Shown here piece by piece: positions 58,868 to 64,000 of a stretch of DNA of 64,000 nucleotides. Within the stretch, counting starts at the first letter, position 1. Each line of letters opens with the position of its first letter. The notes below the pieces were generated by a model, which was given only the letters and a program-made list of their open reading frames with translations, did no database searches and had not been told where the DNA came from. The translations under genes were made by a program, and so were the position numbers. Location: NCBI GenBank assembly GCA_023228885.1, contig JALOAJ010000007.1, forward strand, positions 1 to 64,000, given 5' to 3'. This stretch comes from Bacillota bacterium. Its GTDB lineage: Bacteria > Bacillota > Clostridia > Monoglobales > Firm-18.

Positions 58868-61177
58868 ATGAAAAATATAAAACCATTATTTTATGCGGCT
58901 GTTTTAATTGCTATTTCTTTAGTAGTTATTGTATTGCCTTTGACGGTTTTTGCTGCCGACCAAGTGATTGTCGACCATAGCGGCACAAACGGCGAAGGCG
59001 GCGCATCGACCGTTACCGGCGAGTTTTTAAACCCGGTGGAAGGTACCGAATGGAACCCCAGCAACACATTGCCGGGCTCAAATGCGCATAGCTTCTTTTA
59101 CCCCGGCGCATCGGTGCGCTCAAGGTTTACAAACAATACTGTTTCACCTGTCAGGTGGACGCCAAACAGCGGTCTTTTAGACAGCGGGGCGTTATACAAT
59201 GTGTATTACGCCAACATAAACAGATATGAAATAGGCGGCTATACAAATGATTCCGAGTCTGCAACCATAACCGTATGCCATAACGGCGAGATAGAAACTA
59301 TAAGTTACAGTCAAGTTAACAACCCGTTGGGAATGGTTTTTATAGGTCAGTATGTTTTCGCGGGAGATGGTTCTGATTATATACAGATTATCAATAACAG
59401 CGCGGGGAAAATTTTGCAAGCGCACTCGGTAATGTTTATAAAATTGAAAGAAAATAATGCAAATCTTTCCGAACTGAGCGTTTCGACCAATAACATTTCA
59501 TTTTCGACCGATACGATAACATATAATGCGGGCGAAACAACAAATGATTATATTTGTGCACAGACCCAAACGGAACATCCGAACGCCACAGTCAATATAG
59601 AGGCGAACGGAATTGAACAAAGTGACCCAACCCGAATAGGCTTGAGCATCGGCGCAAATATAATAGATGTTACGGTAACGGCGGCGGACGGCGTTGCCAC
59701 CAAAACATACACAATCAACATTGAAAGAGTTGTTATTATAAACGACGAAGATTCCGAAGGCTATGCCGAAACCGGCGAATGGGGTAAGGATTCAACTTTT
59801 AAGGGCAACAATGGTTCGGATTCTGCATTCACAACTGTTAAAGGATCCGAGGCGGTGTTTACCCCAACCCTTGAAACGGAAGGCGCTTATGAAGTGCATT
59901 TCTTTAGAGTGTCTGCAAATGACGGCACAGATGATACCGATATTAAAATTGAAGTTACACGAAATGGTTACACTCAGGAGTTAACTTTTGATGGTAGCGG
60001 CGCCGGGGGCTGGGTAAGCTTGGGAACATTTTATTTTAGCAACAATGGAACGGAAAACATTAAGGTAACCCGAGTATCCGATGATGGCAACAACATTGTT
60101 ACCCGTATTGATTCGGTTAAGCTAAATAAAAAGGATTTTACGGGGAATGAAAACACATTGGATTGGCTGGAAGTAAGCGGCGGCAGTCTGAATATGCCAT
60201 TTAGCGCGCAAATCAATCAATATACTATGATAATTCCAATTGTTACAAATGAGTTAGAGTTTACAGTATATACTTTAAACCCCGATACAACAATAAAAAT
60301 CAACGATGTTGATGTGCAGTATGGAAAAAGCGAAATGTTTTCTCTGTTGGGGGCGGAAAGTAACATAAACATTCAGTTGACATCACCCAACGGCATAACC
60401 GGTAACTATACAATTTTGGTCAGAAAATCTGCATATGTAACATTAGATTATAATGCCGACGGTTACCAAGAAAGCGGCTTATGGGATACTAATACTGAGC
60501 ACGGCGGGCATGACGGAACAGGAACAAGAGCTGCAACCGGTTTAGAAGCGGCAACGGCAGAATATAAATTTGATTTTAACGATTCGGTGCCGATAAGAAT
60601 TCAGCTATATAAAGTGGCGGCGCCGAACGGAGATAACAATGCAAAGGTAGAAGTCGTTATAAACGGCACGCAAAAAACATTCTATGTAGACCAAACACAA
60701 GGTGAAAGCGGCTGGCTGAACTTAGGGATATATGATGTAACGCAAGGCGTTAGCGGCTATGTTAGGATTGTTCGCCAAAGCGGCGGCGATGCAAACAGCT
60801 TCACCTATGCCGATGCAGTAAGGTGTGAAGTTTTGACGGATATAACGCTTGAACATGTTGATTTGAAAAATGAAGAAGGGCAAATAATAGAAAATTTAAA
60901 GCCGGGCAACATCACCGTTACGGCATCTATTAAAAATTATGCAAAAACCGATAAGCCTGTTTCGATAATTGCCATTTTATGCAAGGGAACAGAGCAAAGC
61001 TACAAGGTGGAAAAGGTTGCTTTTTCAGAGGAGCAAACAGTTTTATCAGATAAGCGGCTGGACATATCCTTTCAATGCCAAATTCAAGGCAATGCAGAGG
61101 ATTATATTATAAAAACATATGTTATAGATAGTTTAAAAACCTTTAATATGTATGATGATGCTATAATAAAAAAATAA
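58868..61177 (+). CDS. Secreted cadherin-like/golvesin-like repeat protein (first paralogue)
   Basis: A 769-residue exported protein. Signal peptide 1-30 (AAVLIAISLVVIVLPLTVFA). Residues 35-195, about 310-420 and 520-660 are similar modules resembling golvesin/xanthan-lyase-type carbohydrate-binding domains (SEGYAETGEWGKDSTFKGNN...GGWVSLGTFYFSNNG). They alternate with cadherin-like beta-sandwich domains (LSELSVSTNNISFSTDTITY). The last 100 residues resemble a CARDB-type domain. No enzyme motif. It starts 6 bases after the SLH gene stop and is paralogous to the next gene. Confidence 0.8.
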   Translation: MKNIKPLFYAAVLIAISLVVIVLPLTVFAADQVIVDHSGTNGEGGASTVTGEFLNPVEGTEWNPSNTLPGSNAHSFFYPGASVRSRFTNNTVSPVRWTPNSGLLDSGALYNVYYANINRYEIGGYTNDSESATITVCHNGEIETISYSQVNNPLGMVFIGQYVFAGDGSDYIQIINNSAGKILQAHSVMFIKLKENNANLSELSVSTNNISFSTDTITYNAGETTNDYICAQTQTEHPNATVNIEANGIEQSDPTRIGLSIGANIIDVTVTAADGVATKTYTINIERVVIINDEDSEGYAETGEWGKDSTFKGNNGSDSAFTTVKGSEAVFTPTLETEGAYEVHFFRVSANDGTDDTDIKIEVTRNGYTQELTFDGSGAGGWVSLGTFYFSNNGTENIKVTRVSDDGNNIVTRIDSVKLNKKDFTGNENTLDWLEVSGGSLNMPFSAQINQYTMIIPIVTNELEFTVYTLNPDTTIKINDVDVQYGKSEMFSLLGAESNINIQLTSPNGITGNYTILVRKSAYVTLDYNADGYQESGLWDTNTEHGGHDGTGTRAATGLEAATAEYKFDFNDSVPIRIQLYKVAAPNGDNNAKVEVVINGTQKTFYVDQTQGESGWLNLGIYDVTQGVSGYVRIVRQSGGDANSFTYADAVRCEVLTDITLEHVDLKNEEGQIIENLKPGNITVTASIKNYAKTDKPVSIIAILCKGTEQSYKVEKVAFSEEQTVLSDKRLDISFQCQIQGNAEDYIIKTYVIDSLKTFNMYDDAIIKK

Positions 61178-61190
61178 GAGGAGGATTAAA

Positions 61191-63566
61191 ATGGGTAAAA
61201 AATTTGGGTTAATTACCGGTTTGCTGGGGTTGTTCCTTGTTTGGTTTATTCTGAGCATAGGTTCTGTTTCCGCACAAAGCACGGTAATTGTAGACTATCT
61301 TGGAAATGACGGGATGCAAGGCTCAACAACAAAGACCGGGGACTTTTTAATGGGCGATTTTCAATGGGAACAGATAGGACCGCCAACTGCATCATACCCC
61401 AACTTACCATGGGCGGGCTCGGTAAGAGGAAGCATGGCGTCAAGAGGCGCTGACGCTAACACTTACGGTGCGAACGCATATGCACGGTTTAGGCCGTTGG
61501 AGGGTTTGCTGGAAGAAGGCGCTGAGTATGATGTGTATTATACCAACATAAACCGCACCGACTTTGCCTTAACCAATGACAATAATAATGCAACAATTCG
61601 TGTGCATCATAACGGCACTCTTGATACTGCAATTTCTAATTACAATCAATCAGCCTTGAACACCGGTTTTCAACATATTGGGCGCTTTACCTTTTCGGGA
61701 GATGGAACGGAATATGTTGAAATTTATCGAAACCGCTCAGGTACTGCTTTTTTACATACGCATTCTGTGAAATTTGAAAAGGTTGCCGGTGTTTCGGGCG
61801 ACCCTGCGGATGCAACATTGTTTGAACTTGATTTTACAGCAGGCTTGCTATCGCCTGAATTTTCACCCGAGATTGAAAGCTATACAATCAGCACGGCTGA
61901 TGTCATCACAGAAATTGATGCGGTTGCATCCAATACTGATGCAACGGTTACTATTACTGCACCGCACAATTCAACAGCTCCGTATGCACTCAGACTTGGC
62001 GAAAATATATTTACAATAACTGTTCTTTCAGCAAACGGTGAGGTCAGCAAAACATATACTGTTACCGTTAGCTTGGATGAAGCTGTTATATCCACGGAAA
62101 GCGCAGGTTCATACACCCTTGACGGGGCAGGAACATGGCAGCAATCAGCGGCTGTTAAAGGGTGGGATGGCATAATACCCACTTATTACAATGGATCTTT
62201 AGGTTCGTATGCTGTGTTTAACACAAACATTGCACAAGAAGGCATTTACAACATAAAATATTTTCGCTCGGCTTACAGCAACAGCGATAATAATATAACA
62301 GTTGAAATTATTCACGACGGCGTAACCTCAACAAGATATATCGACCTTGAAAACGGAGACCGCGAATGGGTTGATATGGGCACATTTTACTTTGCCGGTG
62401 ACGGGGCTGAAACGGTAAAACTTATTAAAACTGCAGCAGGCAAAATGTTAAGGGTAGGCGCAATAAAGGTTTCAAAGGCAAATTTTGACGGTAGCGAGGC
62501 GGGGCTTGAGGCTGTTAAAGCACATCTTAATGGTAAGGTGCTGTCACCCGTTGTTTTACAAGGTCAGAATTCCTATACATTAGAAGCGCAACTGATGGAT
62601 TCGGCAATTCAATTTGAGGTTTATGCTCAAAACCCCAACGCAAGCATAACAGTAAACGGCGTTTTAGTTGAATATGGCGTGCCGAGCGAACCGATATCGC
62701 TATCGGATGGGGCTAATTTGATTGAGATTGCCGTAACATCTACTGATGGCAATTCATCTCAAACCTATGAATTTAACATAAATAAATTCGATAAAATAAT
62801 TATAGGTTATGGTGATGAAGGATACAGCGAATTAGGCGAATGGTTAGAATCCGCCAGCTTGGCGGGGCACGACGGCAGCCCAAGCAGATATTTCCCCAGA
62901 AATCCCGAATATGAGGGGGAACAGCCATCGGTTACATACACGCCAAACATTGCAGAGCCTCAAGAACTAATTGTCCAAATTTACAAAATCGTTGGTCCGA
63001 ATAATAACGATACCAATGTAAAATGGGAAGTAAAACATAGCGGTGTTGTAGAAACCTTTTATTTGGATTATTCGCAGGGGGCATCGGAATGGGTAACGCT
63101 GGGCGTATTTAATTTTGATGGAAACGGCGATGAATATATAAAAATGAGCAGAATTATATCAATGGAAGAAATGCTTTTCACACGCGCTGATGCCGTTATG
63201 CTTGCCTCTTTGCCGACAAATCAGGTTGTTTTCGGAGCGCCGACATATCAAAAGGGTGACGGAACTGAGATATATAAGCTTGAAGAAGGTGTGGTAACCG
63301 TTAAAGTGGTTGCAACCAACACAGCGGGCGAAGACATGAACTTAACTCTTATAGCAAGTGTATTTCAAGATGTGACTGAAGGATGCACCGTTTTAAGAAA
63401 AATAAATGTGTCATTGCAAGATACCGTTGCTGCAAAAGATTCATGCGTGTTGGAGGCAACTGTCAGCATAGATGCTGCAGATTTGCCTGATGCAAAGCTT
63501 AAATCATTTATATGGTCCGATTTAAACAGTTTAGTGCCATACAGAGGAACATATACGCTTAATTAA
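61191..63566 (+). CDS. Secreted cadherin-like/golvesin-like repeat protein (second paralogue)
   Basis: A 791-residue exported protein with the same order of domains as its neighbour: signal peptide (1-28, ending GSVSA), a golvesin-like module opening VIVDYLGNDGMQGSTTKTGD, a cadherin-like sandwich (LFELDFTAGLLSPEFSPEIE), and further copies of both (YSELGEWLESASLAGHDGSP; EWVTLGVFNFDGNGDEYIKM). A CARDB-type end follows. GAGGAGG precedes the ATG, 13 bases after the previous gene. The pair clearly arose by tandem duplication and then diverged. Confidence 0.8.
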   Translation: MGKKFGLITGLLGLFLVWFILSIGSVSAQSTVIVDYLGNDGMQGSTTKTGDFLMGDFQWEQIGPPTASYPNLPWAGSVRGSMASRGADANTYGANAYARFRPLEGLLEEGAEYDVYYTNINRTDFALTNDNNNATIRVHHNGTLDTAISNYNQSALNTGFQHIGRFTFSGDGTEYVEIYRNRSGTAFLHTHSVKFEKVAGVSGDPADATLFELDFTAGLLSPEFSPEIESYTISTADVITEIDAVASNTDATVTITAPHNSTAPYALRLGENIFTITVLSANGEVSKTYTVTVSLDEAVISTESAGSYTLDGAGTWQQSAAVKGWDGIIPTYYNGSLGSYAVFNTNIAQEGIYNIKYFRSAYSNSDNNITVEIIHDGVTSTRYIDLENGDREWVDMGTFYFAGDGAETVKLIKTAAGKMLRVGAIKVSKANFDGSEAGLEAVKAHLNGKVLSPVVLQGQNSYTLEAQLMDSAIQFEVYAQNPNASITVNGVLVEYGVPSEPISLSDGANLIEIAVTSTDGNSSQTYEFNINKFDKIIIGYGDEGYSELGEWLESASLAGHDGSPSRYFPRNPEYEGEQPSVTYTPNIAEPQELIVQIYKIVGPNNNDTNVKWEVKHSGVVETFYLDYSQGASEWVTLGVFNFDGNGDEYIKMSRIISMEEMLFTRADAVMLASLPTNQVVFGAPTYQKGDGTEIYKLEEGVVTVKVVATNTAGEDMNLTLIASVFQDVTEGCTVLRKINVSLQDTVAAKDSCVLEATVSIDAADLPDAKLKSFIWSDLNSLVPYRGTYTLN

Positions 63567-63636
63567 ATAATATAAAGCTTTAAAGTACAAACTTTCTGTA
63601 CCAAAACACCATAATAAACGAAGGGAACAAAAACTT

Positions 63637-64000
63637 ATGAGTAAAAGCAGTATTTGCAGTAATCAGTTAGCACTTTATACCAAGCCTAAATCCAATGCAC
63701 TACAAAGTGCGGTACAATACATTAAAAAGAACTTTTGGCTGTATTTATTGCTTATACCCGGGGTTGCATATTTTTTAATATTTCATTATGCCCCAATGTA
63801 TGGTATATTGATAGCGTTTAAAGATTTTGATGTGGTAAAGGGAGTTTGGAACAGCTCTTGGATTGGTTTGGATAATTTCACCTATTTGTTTAAATCAAAA
63901 GACTTTTTTAATATTTTATCCAACTCTATTATAATTAGCTTTTACAGGTTGTTTTTTGGCTTCCCCGCCCCGATTATATTGGCAATACTTTTAAACGAGG
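63637..64000 (+). CDS. ABC transporter permease, LplB type (cut by the window end)
   Basis: The first 121 codons of a permease. After a polar N-terminus it reads KKNFWLYLLLIPGVAYFLIF then HYAPMYGILIAFKDFDVVKG, the typical start of LplB-type oligosaccharide permeases, and enters a second membrane segment before the edge. GAAGGGAA lies 8-10 bases before the ATG. It follows the surface operon by 70 bases, so a second sugar importer probably continues beyond the window. Confidence 0.85.
   Translation, partial: MSKSSICSNQLALYTKPKSNALQSAVQYIKKNFWLYLLLIPGVAYFLIFHYAPMYGILIAFKDFDVVKGVWNSSWIGLDNFTYLFKSKDFFNILSNSIIISFYRLFFGFPAPIILAILLNE

Noticed and set aside
1..64000. CRISPR arrays, tRNA and rRNA genes
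   Set aside because: No regularly spaced repeats and no tRNA or rRNA sequence signatures were seen by eye; no scan could be run.

Overview
The window looks like chromosomal DNA of an anaerobic, spore-forming Firmicute of the class Clostridia. Support comes from endospore genes (spoVT, ytxC, yunB), a gatCAB amidotransferase operon, an anaerobic (radical SAM) sulfatase-maturing enzyme, fairly low GC, purine-rich Shine-Dalgarno sites, and a heavy load of sugar-uptake and cell-surface genes. No rRNA, tRNA or CRISPR array was seen. I cannot name the species.

Layout. 1-5.2 kb: a structured leader, a 1231-residue secreted Ig/discoidin-like protein and an FAD oxidoreductase. 5.4-12.3 kb: an RlmN-like methylase, then a sugar operon (SDR dehydrogenase, PHP protein, rhamnulokinase, class I mannose-6-phosphate isomerase, anaerobic sulfatase-maturing enzyme). 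12.4-21.1 kb: mostly minus-strand housekeeping and sporulation genes (spoVT, ytxC, a possible GME-fold protein, gatCAB, ligA, yunB). 21.2-23.2 kb: a lone large serine recombinase with a small companion gene. 23.4-38.2 kb: a Gram-positive polysaccharide-utilisation locus: YesN/YesM two-component system, two ABC permeases and a binding lipoprotein without ATPase, a 1726-residue heparinase-like multidomain protein, a Cys-type sulfatase and an SGNH hydrolase. 38.2-44.1 kb: a DUF3298-like protein, then a LacI regulator with two Gfo/Idh/MocA dehydrogenases and two TIM-barrel isomerase/epimerases. 44.2-48.7 kb: trxA, nth, glyA, rarA and a ThuA-like gene, followed by an ORF-less group II intron relic directly after a terminator. 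49-64 kb: a stalk-domain protein, a DsrE-like protein, a second YesM/YesN pair, divergent from a surface operon (two SLH proteins, two tandem paralogous cadherin-like/golvesin-like proteins) and the start of another LplB-type ABC permease.

How the genes may work together (inference): the secreted lyase-like enzyme cuts a sulfated or acetylated acidic polysaccharide outside the cell, the ABC system imports the oligosaccharides, and the signal-less sulfatase (activated by the maturase at 11.2 kb) and SGNH hydrolase trim them inside. The LacI-controlled dehydrogenase/TIM-barrel set and the rhamnose/mannose genes would process the sugars. The right-hand SLH operon would display binding proteins on the cell wall under the second two-component system.

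The points most worth a second look are the mannose-6-phosphate isomerase gene whose only plausible start codon is ATA, the compact group II intron relic, the chain of hairpins at 14.69-14.86 kb, and the paired dehydrogenase/TIM-barrel operon with a nearby ThuA gene.
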